The position numbers were made by a program, and so were the translations under genes. A DNA stretch of 15,627 nucleotides. Origin: CAINVV01 sp964506325. GTDB taxonomy: Bacteria; Bacteroidota; Bacteroidia; Bacteroidales; Prolixibacteraceae. Shown here piece by piece: positions 8,277 through 15,627 of this stretch (position 1 is the stretch's first letter; each line of letters starts with the position of its first letter). The notes under the pieces are model-generated. The model was not told the origin of the DNA. It ran no database searches and was given only the letters and a program-made list of their open reading frames with translations. The stretch lies in NCBI GenBank assembly GCA_964506325.1, contig CAZDLO010000084.1:1-15627 (forward strand). Reading direction: 5' to 3'.

Positions 8277-8280
8277 TTTG
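8273..8280 (+). promoter_or_regulatory. -7 promoter box of the tetR-exporter operon
   Basis: TAAATTTG matches TAnnTTTG and shares its first four bases with the operator palindrome. Transcription would begin around 8286, leaving a leader of about 12 bases before the ATG at 8299. No TTTG is found at the -33 position, so the promoter is probably weak or depends on this -7 box. Confidence 0.55.
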
Positions 8281-8298
8281 TCTCATCAAATTTTTCGT

Positions 8299-8904
8299 AT
8301 GAGTTCTGACAGTACCAAAGAGAAGATCGTTGAAGCAGCCAAGCAGGTTTTCATCCGCAAAGGAATGGACGGGGCAAGGATGCAGGAAATTGCGGATGAA
8401 GCCGGTATCAACAAGGCACTGCTTCACTATTATTTTCATTCCAAGGATCAATTGTTCCGGGAGGTCTTTTATGGACTGCTCAGCGAACTAATTCCCGGAT
8501 TGATTCTCGTCTTTCGCGGGGAAGCGCCATTTGAAGAAAAAATTGAACTGATTGTTGATGCATACGACTCTTACATTTCCAAAAATCCAATTCTGCCCCA
8601 GTTTATAGTAAGGGAGATCAACAGGGATCCGGAGCAGCTTTCCGGATTTATGTCGGACCAGGGACTTGATTTCCGCCTGGTTGAAGGGATGATTGATGCT
8701 GAAGTGCAGGCGGGCAATATTATGCCGATCACTTTTCCGCATTTATTCGCCAACCTGATTGGAATGATTGTCATGCCCTACATTGGCAGGCCACTCTTCC
8801 AGCGAAAGTTGTTCAAAAATGATCCTGAAAAATATGATCAGTATTTAAAGGAAAGAAAATCTGTGATTACCTTATTTGTCAAACAAGCATTGTTAATAAA
8901 ATGA
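8299..8904 (+). CDS. TetR/AcrR family transcriptional repressor
   Basis: The 201-residue protein is a one-domain-sensor regulator: an N-terminal TetR DNA-binding domain and an all-helical C-terminal ligand and dimer domain. The first helix is KEKIVEAAKQVFIRKG; the helix-turn-helix at about 27-46 reads ...MQEIADEAGINKALLHYYF, very close to the family pattern. The sensor half has no motif that names a ligand. The frame extends to a TTG at 8278, but that codon is inside the -7 box, so the ATG at 8299 is preferred. The stop codon overlaps the next start by four bases (ATGA), which suggests translational coupling with the tolC-type gene. By position it likely represses itself and the exporter genes through the operator at 8246-8276. 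In E. coli the ybhGFSR exporter is likewise controlled by a TetR-type protein (CecR/YbiH). Confidence 0.93.
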   Translation: MSSDSTKEKIVEAAKQVFIRKGMDGARMQEIADEAGINKALLHYYFHSKDQLFREVFYGLLSELIPGLILVFRGEAPFEEKIELIVDAYDSYISKNPILPQFIVREINRDPEQLSGFMSDQGLDFRLVEGMIDAEVQAGNIMPITFPHLFANLIGMIVMPYIGRPLFQRKLFKNDPEKYDQYLKERKSVITLFVKQALLIK

Positions 8905-10160
8905 AGCAAACATTGACCCTCCTTTTTCTTTTCACGGCTGTTATGGGTTACAGCCAGGTGAATACCATAACCATCGAAGAATGCTACAACCTCGCAAGGG
9001 ACAATTATCCCCGGTTGCCTGATACTAACCGTCAAAGGGAAATCAGCGACCTTAAATTGCAGAACATTGGAACGGCGTGGAACCCACAGGTGAATCTGAA
9101 TGGACAAGCTTCCTACCAAAGTGAAGTTACCAAAGTGAGTATTTCCGTTCCCGGTATTTCCATCCCATCCCCTTCCAAAGACCAGTACAAAGCCTACCTG
9201 GATGTTAAACAGACCATTTACGACGGAGGGGCAGCCAATGCCGGCAAATCCCTGGAGAAGTCGGGCCTTGCCGCCGACCTTCAAAATTTCGAAGTAGAGA
9301 TTTATTCCCTTCACGACAAGGTTAACCAGTTGTATTTTAATACTTTGTTGTTGAGCGGGAACGAAGAAGTACTCACGCTTAAACGTTCAGTACTGGACGA
9401 AAGAATTCGGTTGATGGAGTCAGGATACAGGAATGGAGCCGTAACAAGCAGGGACCTGGAATTGATGAAGGCTGAAAGGTTGATGACAGAGCAGCAGATC
9501 GGGGAAATTCACGCTGAACGTTTATCAGGGTTAGGAGCATTGGGGATATTGATCAAGAGGGAACTCACTGAAAAAACAGTATTAGCCGAGCCTGTCATCC
9601 GGGTAAAAAGAGATGCCGTAACCCGACCTGAATTGAGGTATTTTGAACTGATGGGAAGTAAAATTGATCAGAATTCCCAGTTAATTCAGAAGTCAAGAAA
9701 TCCCAGGATCTTTGGGTTTGGCCAGGCTGGATATGGCAGGCCCGGGCTTAATATGCTCAAAAATACATTCGATCCTTATTATGTGGTCGGTCTGGGCTTG
9801 TCGTGGACGGTCCTCGACTGGAACCTGACAGGCCGAAACAGGAAGATTCTTGAAATACAGAAGGAGATGGTGGGAAGCCAGAAAGCTGTTTTTGACCAGA
9901 ACCTTTCCATATTGCTTTACAGGGCGGAGGAGGCGATTAAAAAAGTGGACCAGCTTCTGAAGCTGGATGAGGAATTGGTCGCCATGAGAACAAGGATAGC
10001 CAGGAGCTCTGCCGTACAACTGGAAAACGGGGTCATCACGTCGGCCGATTATATCATCGACCTGAATTCGGCAACCCAGGCCACCGTAAATCAGAAAAGT
10101 CACAAGGTTCAGCTTTACTTTGCAATTACGAATTACAATACACTGGCAGGTAAGCCCTGA
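8901..10160 (+). CDS. TolC-type outer-membrane efflux protein
   Basis: The 419-residue protein is an outer-membrane factor, the exit channel of a tripartite exporter. Residues 1-19 are a signal peptide (M-K-Q-T then a hydrophobic core, ending G-Y-S-Q). The mature part has the two-fold outer membrane efflux (OEP) pattern: an N-terminal block containing ITIEECYNLARDNYP, a beta segment with TIYDGG (about 101-106), long amphipathic helices, then a second repeat with WTVLDWNLTGRN and another helical stretch. In the family these form a trimeric beta-barrel with a long periplasmic helical tunnel. It overlaps tetR by four bases and precedes the fusion-protein gene by 53 bases. Having a dedicated channel gene in the operon differs from E. 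coli ybhGFSR, where no TolC gene is in the cluster. Confidence 0.93.
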   Translation: MKQTLTLLFLFTAVMGYSQVNTITIEECYNLARDNYPRLPDTNRQREISDLKLQNIGTAWNPQVNLNGQASYQSEVTKVSISVPGISIPSPSKDQYKAYLDVKQTIYDGGAANAGKSLEKSGLAADLQNFEVEIYSLHDKVNQLYFNTLLLSGNEEVLTLKRSVLDERIRLMESGYRNGAVTSRDLELMKAERLMTEQQIGEIHAERLSGLGALGILIKRELTEKTVLAEPVIRVKRDAVTRPELRYFELMGSKIDQNSQLIQKSRNPRIFGFGQAGYGRPGLNMLKNTFDPYYVVGLGLSWTVLDWNLTGRNRKILEIQKEMVGSQKAVFDQNLSILLYRAEEAIKKVDQLLKLDEELVAMRTRIARSSAVQLENGVITSADYIIDLNSATQATVNQKSHKVQLYFAITNYNTLAGKP

Positions 10161-10213
10161 GGAGCTGCAATTACAGGAAGTGCACAATAGTGAATAAATT
10201 AAAAAATTGAGCT

Positions 10214-11119
10214 ATGAGAATTATGAATTCAGCAAAGATGAGATGGGCAACAGGCCTGTTCGCAGTAATTATTTTTTTATCCTGTAACCGGCAGAAGGAT
10301 GCATCGGATGCCTTCGGCAATTTTGAGGCAGACGACCAGATTATTTCTTCAGAAATTGCCGGAAAGCTCCTCAGCTGCAGTTTTGACGAGGGAACGACTT
10401 TGTCCGGTGGAACAGTGATAGCAACTGTCGACACCGTGCAGTTGTCATTGCAGCTCACTCAGATGGAATCACAGATGATGACTGTGCAGGCCCGCAAACA
10501 GGGGGTGAAAGCGCAGATCGCAGTCATTGAACAGCAAAAGAAAAACCTGGAAAAGGACAATGTCAGGATCAGCAATATGCTGAAAGACGGGGCCGCAACG
10601 CAAAAACAGTTGGACGATGTGAAAGGAGCTCTCGAGGTATTTGACAAACAGGTTTCCAGCACGAAATCACAGGACCTCATCCTGTCAGGTGAGATGGAAG
10701 TCATCCGTACCCAGGCGGATCAGCTGCGCGACAAAATTAGCAGGTGCCGTATCATCTCACCCATTGATGGACTGGTATTGGAGAAATACAAAAGAGCCGG
10801 TGAGCTGATAGGGCAGGGGCAGTCCCTGTGTCGCATAGCCGATGTTTCATCGCTCAATCTCAGGGTTTTTGTCAGCGGAGATCAGTTACCTCATCTCAGG
10901 ATCGGTCAGAAGGTGAGCGTTTTAATAGATGATACCGCCACTAAAAACAGAACAATGGAAGGTGTCGTCACCTGGGTCTCCCCGGAAGCTGAATTCACGC
11001 CCAAAATCATCCAGACAAAAGTTGAAAGAGTGAAGCTTGTTTATGCGGTAAAGGTGAAGGTAGCCAACGATGGATCGCTAAAGATTGGTATGCCGGGTGA
11101 AATCAGGTTCATAGATTGA
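10214..11119 (+). CDS. HlyD/YbhG-type membrane-fusion lipoprotein
   Basis: This 301-residue protein is the periplasmic adaptor that would join the inner-membrane ABC part to the TolC channel. The N-terminus is hydrophobic and ends in a lipobox, F-L-S-C, with Cys24 as the lipidation site, so it is probably anchored by lipid and not by a helix. The first half of a lipoyl-like domain lies at about 40-75. An alpha-helical coiled-coil hairpin rich in Gln and Lys spans about 80-175. The second lipoyl half is CRIISPIDGLVLEKY (178-192). The rest (about 215-301) is the beta-barrel and membrane-proximal region, containing EAEFTPKIIQTK and LVYAVKVKV, a pattern I associate with YbhG. A second in-frame ATG at 10223 is possible, giving a protein three residues shorter. 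The ATPase gene follows after six bases. Confidence 0.9.
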   Translation: MRIMNSAKMRWATGLFAVIIFLSCNRQKDASDAFGNFEADDQIISSEIAGKLLSCSFDEGTTLSGGTVIATVDTVQLSLQLTQMESQMMTVQARKQGVKAQIAVIEQQKKNLEKDNVRISNMLKDGAATQKQLDDVKGALEVFDKQVSSTKSQDLILSGEMEVIRTQADQLRDKISRCRIISPIDGLVLEKYKRAGELIGQGQSLCRIADVSSLNLRVFVSGDQLPHLRIGQKVSVLIDDTATKNRTMEGVVTWVSPEAEFTPKIIQTKVERVKLVYAVKVKVANDGSLKIGMPGEIRFID

Positions 11120-11125
11120 TTTTTC

Positions 11126-12046
11126 ATGATAAAAATCGGAAACATAGAGAAAAGTTACGGGGACCTCAAGGCATTGAAGGGAATCTCGCTGGAAGTTGAA
11201 AAGGGAGAGCTTTTTGGCTTGATCGGACCTGATGGAGCCGGTAAGACAACCCTTATGCGAATCCTTGTTACACTTTTATTGCCGGACAAGGGATTTGCTT
11301 CCATGGACGGAATAGATGTAGTGGACGGATTCCGCCAGATCCGAAAGATGGTGGGTTACATGCCTGGCCGTTTCTCCCTGTACCAGGACCTGACAGTGGA
11401 AGAGAACCTTCAGTTTTTTGCCACTGTATTTGGAGGGACCGTGAAAGCCAACTATCACCTGATCAAGGATATTTACAGCCAGATTGAGCCATTTAAACAC
11501 AGGCAGGCAGGAAAGCTCTCCGGAGGAATGAAGCAAAAGCTGGCGCTCTCCTGCTCACTGATACATGCCCCTAAAGTGCTGATCCTGGATGAACCAACCA
11601 CAGGCGTTGATGCAGTTTCCCGGAAGGAATTCTGGGAAATGCTTAACAATCTGCGCCACCAGGGAATAACAATAATGGTTTCAACTCCTTACATGGATGA
11701 GGCCAACCTTTGTGACAGGGTCGCCCTGTTCCAGAACGGCAAAATCCTTACGGTTGATACCCCCGCCCGGATTACTGCCGGTTTTTCACGCAAAATGCTG
11801 GGGGTGAAAGTTTTCAACACAGCACAGCGATTCAGTTGTGTCAGCCTGTTGAGAGAGATGAAAGGGGTGGTTTCTGTCTTTTCTTTTGGAGACAGGATTC
11901 ATGTGACATTCAGTCAGCCCGAAACAGATCAGAAAGCTGTCACTGATTACCTTGCTGCCCATGGGCTCCAGGGTGTGCTGGTGGAAGAGATTTCAGCCGG
12001 AATTGAAGATGTATTTATGGAGTTAATGCAAAATGAAACAAAATAA
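11126..12046 (+). CDS. ABC exporter ATPase, first YbhF-like half (NBD1)
   Basis: This 306-residue cytoplasmic ATPase corresponds to the N-terminal half of E. coli YbhF. Walker A is GPDGAGKT (34-41), signature LSGGMKQ (131-137) and Walker B with catalytic Glu LILDEP (152-157). Two key positions are changed. The Q-loop reads GYMPGRF, with Gly81 where Gln is usual, and the H-loop reads VSTPYMDEA, with Pro188 in place of the switch His. So its own ATP site is probably hydrolysis-poor while its signature motif looks normal. About 90 residues after the ATPase core form the extra C-terminal domain common in ABC-2 type ATPases. The ATG at 11126 lies six bases after the fusion-protein stop. The stop overlaps the next ATPase gene by 14 bases, consistent with matched production of the two subunits. 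Confidence 0.93.
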   Translation: MIKIGNIEKSYGDLKALKGISLEVEKGELFGLIGPDGAGKTTLMRILVTLLLPDKGFASMDGIDVVDGFRQIRKMVGYMPGRFSLYQDLTVEENLQFFATVFGGTVKANYHLIKDIYSQIEPFKHRQAGKLSGGMKQKLALSCSLIHAPKVLILDEPTTGVDAVSRKEFWEMLNNLRHQGITIMVSTPYMDEANLCDRVALFQNGKILTVDTPARITAGFSRKMLGVKVFNTAQRFSCVSLLREMKGVVSVFSFGDRIHVTFSQPETDQKAVTDYLAAHGLQGVLVEEISAGIEDVFMELMQNETK

Positions 12047-12782
12047 CCTGCAGGCACCCCCCATTATCGAGGTGGAGAAGCTCGTCAAGAAATTCGGGGA
12101 TTTCGTCGCCGATGACAACCTGACATTCAAGGTCTATCCCGGCGAGATCTTTGGATTTCTCGGTGCCAACGGTGCCGGGAAAACTACGGCCATCCGCATG
12201 ATCTGCGGACTGCTTGAACCAACATCCGGATTATTGAAGGTAGCCGGATATGATGGTTACCATGAAAGGGAGAAAATCAAAAGAAACATTGGTTATATGT
12301 CCCAGAAATTCTCACTTTACGAGGACCTTACTGTATATGAGAACATACGGTTGTTTGCCGGAATCTATGGCATTGGCAGGAAAGTCCGGCTTGAAAAGAC
12401 CGATGAACTCTTGAGGAAACTTCAGCTGGAAGAGAGCCGCAACAAACTGGTCGGCGGATTGCCGTTGGGATGGAAGCAGAAGCTGGCATTCTCCCTCGCC
12501 GTTTTTCATGATCCCAAAGTTGTCTTTCTGGATGAACCGTCTGGTGGTGTTGACCCTTTGACCAGGCGGACTTTCTGGGACATGATCTATGAAGTGGCTC
12601 ACCAGGGAATAACCATTTTTGTGACAACACATTACATGGATGAGGCTGAATACTGCGACAGGGTGGCCATCATGTCTGAAGGAAAGATCGTGGCACTGGA
12701 CACTCCGGCAGCGCTCAAAGAGCAATTCCAGGCAGAAAGTATGGATGGAGTGTTTCTGAAGATCGCCAGGAATAAGGAATGA
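12033..12782 (+). CDS. ABC exporter ATPase, second YbhF-like half (NBD2)
   Basis: This 249-residue ATPase matches the C-terminal half of YbhF. Walker A is GANGAGKT (44-51), the Q-loop has Gln91 (GYMSQKF), Walker B with catalytic Glu is VFLDEP (164-169) and the H-loop carries His200 (TTHYMDEAEYCDR). The signature motif is altered: LPLGWKQ (143-149) replaces the usual LSGGQ. This is the reverse of its partner, which has a good signature and a poor H-loop. The two most likely pair as a heterodimer under the two permeases. It starts inside the last codons of NBD1 (14-base overlap), as if a fused gene had split or two genes were on the way to fusing. It is shorter than NBD1, lacking most of the extra C-terminal domain. 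The first permease gene follows after 65 bases with no visible promoter. Confidence 0.93.
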   Translation: MKQNNLQAPPIIEVEKLVKKFGDFVADDNLTFKVYPGEIFGFLGANGAGKTTAIRMICGLLEPTSGLLKVAGYDGYHEREKIKRNIGYMSQKFSLYEDLTVYENIRLFAGIYGIGRKVRLEKTDELLRKLQLEESRNKLVGGLPLGWKQKLAFSLAVFHDPKVVFLDEPSGGVDPLTRRTFWDMIYEVAHQGITIFVTTHYMDEAEYCDRVAIMSEGKIVALDTPAALKEQFQAESMDGVFLKIARNKE

Positions 12783-12847
12783 CAGGTTGCCCGCTGCAGA
12801 CCTGGACTACCTGATGGGTAGTGAAATGTAAATAACAAAATAAGAGA

Positions 12848-13954
12848 ATGAACCAGTTACTCGGATTTGTAAAAAAAGAGTTCACACATATTTTCAGGGA
12901 TACCAGGACCATGGTAATCCTATTTGGTATACCCATTATTCAGCTGATGCTGTTCGGGTATGTCATTACAACAGAAATCAAGGATGCCCGGATAGCCATC
13001 CTTGATTATTCCAACGACAATGTTACCCGGGAGATCAAGAATAAAATACTCTCTTCCGGTTATTTTATTCTCGAGGCCAATTTGGTGAATTATAATGAAA
13101 TAGATCCGATATTTAAAAAAGGTGATGTAAAGGAGGTGATAGTATTTGAGCGGAATTTTGCCCAAAGGCTTGAAAGGGAAGGAAAGGCAGATATCCAGGT
13201 TATTGCTGATGCTTCCGATCCTAATACTGCCCAGATGCTTTACAATTATACCAACGGCATTGTGCAGGATTATACCAAAAAGAAATTTGCCGAATTTACC
13301 ATTCCCGTCCAGATAAAAAGTGAAGTGAGAATGCTTTACAATGAGAATATGGTAGGAGCCTTTATGTATGTGCCTGGTACCATGGCCCTAATACTTATGC
13401 TCATTTCTGCCATGATGACTTCCATCACCATCGCCCGTGAAAAAGAGATGGGAACCATGGAGATTCTGCTGGTTTCGCCGTTAAAGGCTACGCACATCAT
13501 CCTGGGAAAGGTGGCACCCTACCTGTTGCTTTCCATCATCGATGCTTTTGTTGTAGTCTTTTTGGGAAATGTTGTTTTCGGGGTGCCAATCCGGGGCAGT
13601 ATAGCTGTTCTTGCTTTCGTTGTCATTCTTTACATTATGATGGCCCTTTCCCTCGGAATTCTTATTTCTACGGTTGCCAACAGCCAGATGGTGGCCATGT
13701 TTATCTCCGGATTTGCGCTGATGTTGCCTACCATCCTTTTATCGGGCTTTATATACCCGATCGAAAATATGCCGGTGCCGCTCCAGGTGCTCAGTAATTT
13801 TATGCCTCCAAGATGGTTTATTGATGCGATAAAGCAAGTGATGCTCAAAGGCAACGGTTTTGAATATATTTGGCCCAATATATTGATACTGTGCACAATG
13901 ACAACTGTATTCCTCCTGTTGAGTGTAAAAAAATTCAAATTAAGACTAGAATGA
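12848..13954 (+). CDS. ABC-2 type permease, YbhS-like
   Basis: This 368-residue inner-membrane protein is one half of the translocation channel. The layout is typical of the ABC2_membrane_3 group. One helix near the N-terminus (about 22-42) follows a short amphipathic start (FVKKEFTHIFRDTR). A periplasmic domain of about 125 residues comes next (45-170), then five helices at about 172-193, 223-243, 253-275, 281-302 and 342-360. The cytoplasmic loop AREKEMGTMEILLVSP (196-211) contacts the ATPase in this family. FIYPIENMP (301-309) is the conserved late loop. At the domain boundary it reads LYNEN where its partner has WYNP. The gene order after the ATPases and the general pattern match E. coli YbhS. 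The second permease begins seven bases after its stop. Confidence 0.92.
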   Translation: MNQLLGFVKKEFTHIFRDTRTMVILFGIPIIQLMLFGYVITTEIKDARIAILDYSNDNVTREIKNKILSSGYFILEANLVNYNEIDPIFKKGDVKEVIVFERNFAQRLEREGKADIQVIADASDPNTAQMLYNYTNGIVQDYTKKKFAEFTIPVQIKSEVRMLYNENMVGAFMYVPGTMALILMLISAMMTSITIAREKEMGTMEILLVSPLKATHIILGKVAPYLLLSIIDAFVVVFLGNVVFGVPIRGSIAVLAFVVILYIMMALSLGILISTVANSQMVAMFISGFALMLPTILLSGFIYPIENMPVPLQVLSNFMPPRWFIDAIKQVMLKGNGFEYIWPNILILCTMTTVFLLLSVKKFKLRLE

Positions 13955-13961
13955 CCAATTC

Positions 13962-15080
13962 ATGAAAACAATATTATACCTGCTTCAGAAGGAGTTTATT
14001 CAGGTTATGCGGAACAAGGCTATGTTGCCCATCATATTCATCATGCCTTTGGTGCAGATGCTTATTTTGGTATATGCAGCTACGATGGAGCTAAAAAAAG
14101 TGGACATCACCGTGGTCGACCTGGATTTAAGCCAAACCTCCACCGGTCTGACAGCAAAAATTGAGTCCAGTTCCTTCTTTCACCTGGTTCGCGCCCAACT
14201 GTCGCCGGCAGAGACCGACAAGATATTGCTGAAGGGAAAGACGGATATGGTTGTAACTTTCCCGCAAGGTTTTGAAAGTGATCTGAAACGCAACGACAAA
14301 GCATCGCTGCAGATTATGGTCGATGCTATAAATGGCTCAGCAGCAGAACTTTCCAATGCATATCTGCAGTCTGTAATCGTAAACTACAACCAGAAGATAC
14401 GAGCGGAGATGATGGGTGTTCCCAGGTTTACCCCACCGCAACAGATTTCTGTGCTGCCGGCTTACTGGTACAATCCTGAGCTGAACTTTAAACATTACAT
14501 GGCACCGGGGATCCTTGTGATACTGGTGACCATCATCGGTCTGTTCCTTTCCTCTCTTAACCTTGTCAGGGAAAAAGAGATGGGGACCATAGAACAGCTG
14601 AATGTTACCCCGATCCGGAAATACCAGTTTATTATAGGAAAAATGATGCCATTTCTGCTCATTGCCCTGCTTGATCTCACTTTCGGACTGTTGGTTGCCA
14701 AATTGGTTTTTGGTCTCCCTTTCAGGGGAAATATCCTCACGCTGTATGTCTTTACTTCAATCTACCTCTTCCTGACCATGAGCATTGGCCTTTTTGTGTC
14801 GGCTATCTCCAATACACAGCAACAGGTTCTGTTTGTCAGTTTCTTTTTCCTGATCGTATTCATCATCATGAGCGGTCTCTTCACACCTGTTGAAAGTATG
14901 CCGGTTTGGGCGCAATACCTCGACAGGATCAACCCCGTTTACTACCTGATAAGGATTATCCGCAACGTTGTCTTAAAAGGATCGGGCCTTCTGGATATGA
15001 CCAGGGAGTTAATTTCCCTTTCCCTTTTCGGGATCATCATGTTTTCTCTTGCAGTATGGAGATACAGAAAAACAGTATAA
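13962..15080 (+). CDS. ABC-2 type permease, YbhR-like
   Basis: This 372-residue membrane protein is the second channel subunit and shares the layout of the preceding one. It has an N-terminal helix (about 21-41), a periplasmic domain (about 45-175), then helices near 180-200, 228-250, 257-280, 288-307 and 350-366. The motif AYWYNP at 167-172, REKEMGTIEQLNVTP (203-217), SNTQQQ (283-288) and FTPVESMPVW (307-316) agree with YbhR-type permeases as I know them. Together with the YbhS-like subunit it would form a heterodimeric channel feeding the fusion lipoprotein and TolC. YbhGFSR-type pumps are linked to drug and cation or Na+/H+ export; the cargo here cannot be read from sequence. It is the last clear gene of the operon. 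Confidence 0.92.
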   Translation: MKTILYLLQKEFIQVMRNKAMLPIIFIMPLVQMLILVYAATMELKKVDITVVDLDLSQTSTGLTAKIESSSFFHLVRAQLSPAETDKILLKGKTDMVVTFPQGFESDLKRNDKASLQIMVDAINGSAAELSNAYLQSVIVNYNQKIRAEMMGVPRFTPPQQISVLPAYWYNPELNFKHYMAPGILVILVTIIGLFLSSLNLVREKEMGTIEQLNVTPIRKYQFIIGKMMPFLLIALLDLTFGLLVAKLVFGLPFRGNILTLYVFTSIYLFLTMSIGLFVSAISNTQQQVLFVSFFFLIVFIIMSGLFTPVESMPVWAQYLDRINPVYYLIRIIRNVVLKGSGLLDMTRELISLSLFGIIMFSLAVWRYRKTV

Positions 15081-15111
15081 TGAGATTTTCTTATATTGCG
15101 GACTTCTAATT

Positions 15112-15627
15112 ATGTCAACAATTAGCAATTCTATGAAGTCCAATTTGTATGTCAGTATATTGATAATCTGCTTTTTGTCTTTTGCCCGGATGTCCTTGTA
15201 TGGCACAGAAAGCTTTGTTCCGGATGGTCCCAAATCAAAGAATAGGTCGTCTGTGAAGGATTCTCTTTCCTGGAGCGTCTCCCTGATGAAGAGGGTGTTT
15301 AATGGTTCGGGAGAATGGTTTATGACCAGTGATTCCTTCCGGAATTCGGTAAAGGGAGTAATTGATTATGCTGAGAATGATCCTGTTGATACTGTTGTTG
15401 TCGATATGAACCATCTCCTCCGGACAGATTCAATTCCGTTGATTTTCAACCGCCGACCGGAAAACATACCTGTAAAATCGCTTGTTCCCGGTTATATTTC
15501 TGCAGATGACCTCGACAGGCTGGTTGAAGCCCGCAGCAAACAGGTAACAGACAGTATCTTAATATCGGTGGTTATCGTTCCCGATGATTACCTGGCTGAG
15601 GGATTATCAAGGGCACCGGTAGTTCCC
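15112..15627 (+). CDS. secreted protein of unknown function, 3' end beyond the window
   Basis: An open frame of 172 codons runs from the ATG at 15112 to the window edge without a stop. I do not recognise the family. It starts with a likely signal peptide: a basic start, then a hydrophobic core around residues 11-25. A second in-frame ATG at 15133 (residue 8, M-K-S-N-L) would give a cleaner signal peptide. The mature part is mixed polar, with FNGSGEWFMTSDSFRNSVKG and several Val/Asp-rich strands, and shows no cysteines or membrane helix beyond the signal. It begins 31 bases after the YbhR-like stop with no TAnnTTTG box between, so it may belong to the exporter operon, or have a promoter I cannot see. 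Codon use is like its neighbours. Confidence 0.75.
   Translation, partial: MSTISNSMKSNLYVSILIICFLSFARMSLYGTESFVPDGPKSKNRSSVKDSLSWSVSLMKRVFNGSGEWFMTSDSFRNSVKGVIDYAENDPVDTVVVDMNHLLRTDSIPLIFNRRPENIPVKSLVPGYISADDLDRLVEARSKQVTDSILISVVIVPDDYLAEGLSRAPVVP

Noticed and set aside
8278..8298. Seven-residue N-terminal extension of TetR from a TTG at 8278
   Set aside because: The TTG overlaps the -7 box TAAATTTG, so it would not be within the transcript. The ATG at 8299 sits correctly downstream.
1..15627. Defence island, CRISPR array, transposon or prophage signature
   Set aside because: No repeats with regular spacing, no transposase, integrase, nuclease-effector or phage genes, and no abrupt change in composition. 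All recognised genes are repair, metabolic, porin, ion-pump and exporter genes.

Overview
The window looks like chromosomal DNA of a Bacteroidetes bacterium, probably of the order Bacteroidales or a close relative. Three things point there. Several genes are preceded by the Bacteroidetes-type -7 box TAnnTTTG and have no clear Shine-Dalgarno sequence. A large outer-membrane protein resembles the Bacteroidetes putative porin family. The signal peptides are of the short type ending near S-Q or A-Q. Base composition and codon use look even throughout. I see no mobile element, tRNA, rRNA or CRISPR array.

Left part (1-2824): the first bases hold what may be the start of a divergent gene. Then come recJ (single-strand DNA exonuclease) and, 104 bases later on the same strand, a Nudix hydrolase of the coenzyme A diphosphatase type. 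The Nudix gene runs tail-to-tail into a minus-strand porin gene and overlaps it by 41 bases.

Middle part (2784-8077, minus strand): a 691-residue putative porin has its own promoter and an unusually long leader of about 230 bases. Upstream of it lies a 967-residue calcium-translocating P-type ATPase of the PMCA type. This pump has an enlarged segment between membrane helices 3 and 4.

Right part (8246-15080, plus strand): a tightly packed seven-gene operon encodes a TetR repressor, a TolC-type outer-membrane channel, a lipoprotein membrane-fusion protein, two ABC ATPases and two ABC-2 permeases. The order fusion protein - ATPase - ATPase - permease - permease matches the E. coli ybhG-ybhF-ybhS-ybhR exporter, where YbhF is one protein with two ATPase halves. 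Here the two halves are separate genes overlapping by 14 bases, and the operon carries its own TolC and regulator. A tandem or palindromic operator sits on the tetR promoter, so the operon is probably self-repressed and induced by a small molecule, which may also be a transported substrate. Motif reading suggests that the ATPase pair is asymmetric, with one normal and one degenerate ATP site. A secreted protein of unknown function starts 31 bases after the operon and runs off the window.

Nothing here is clearly a new system. The points most worth checking are the asymmetric split ATPase pair, the operator, the insert in the calcium pump, the porin leader and the unknown secreted protein after the exporter.
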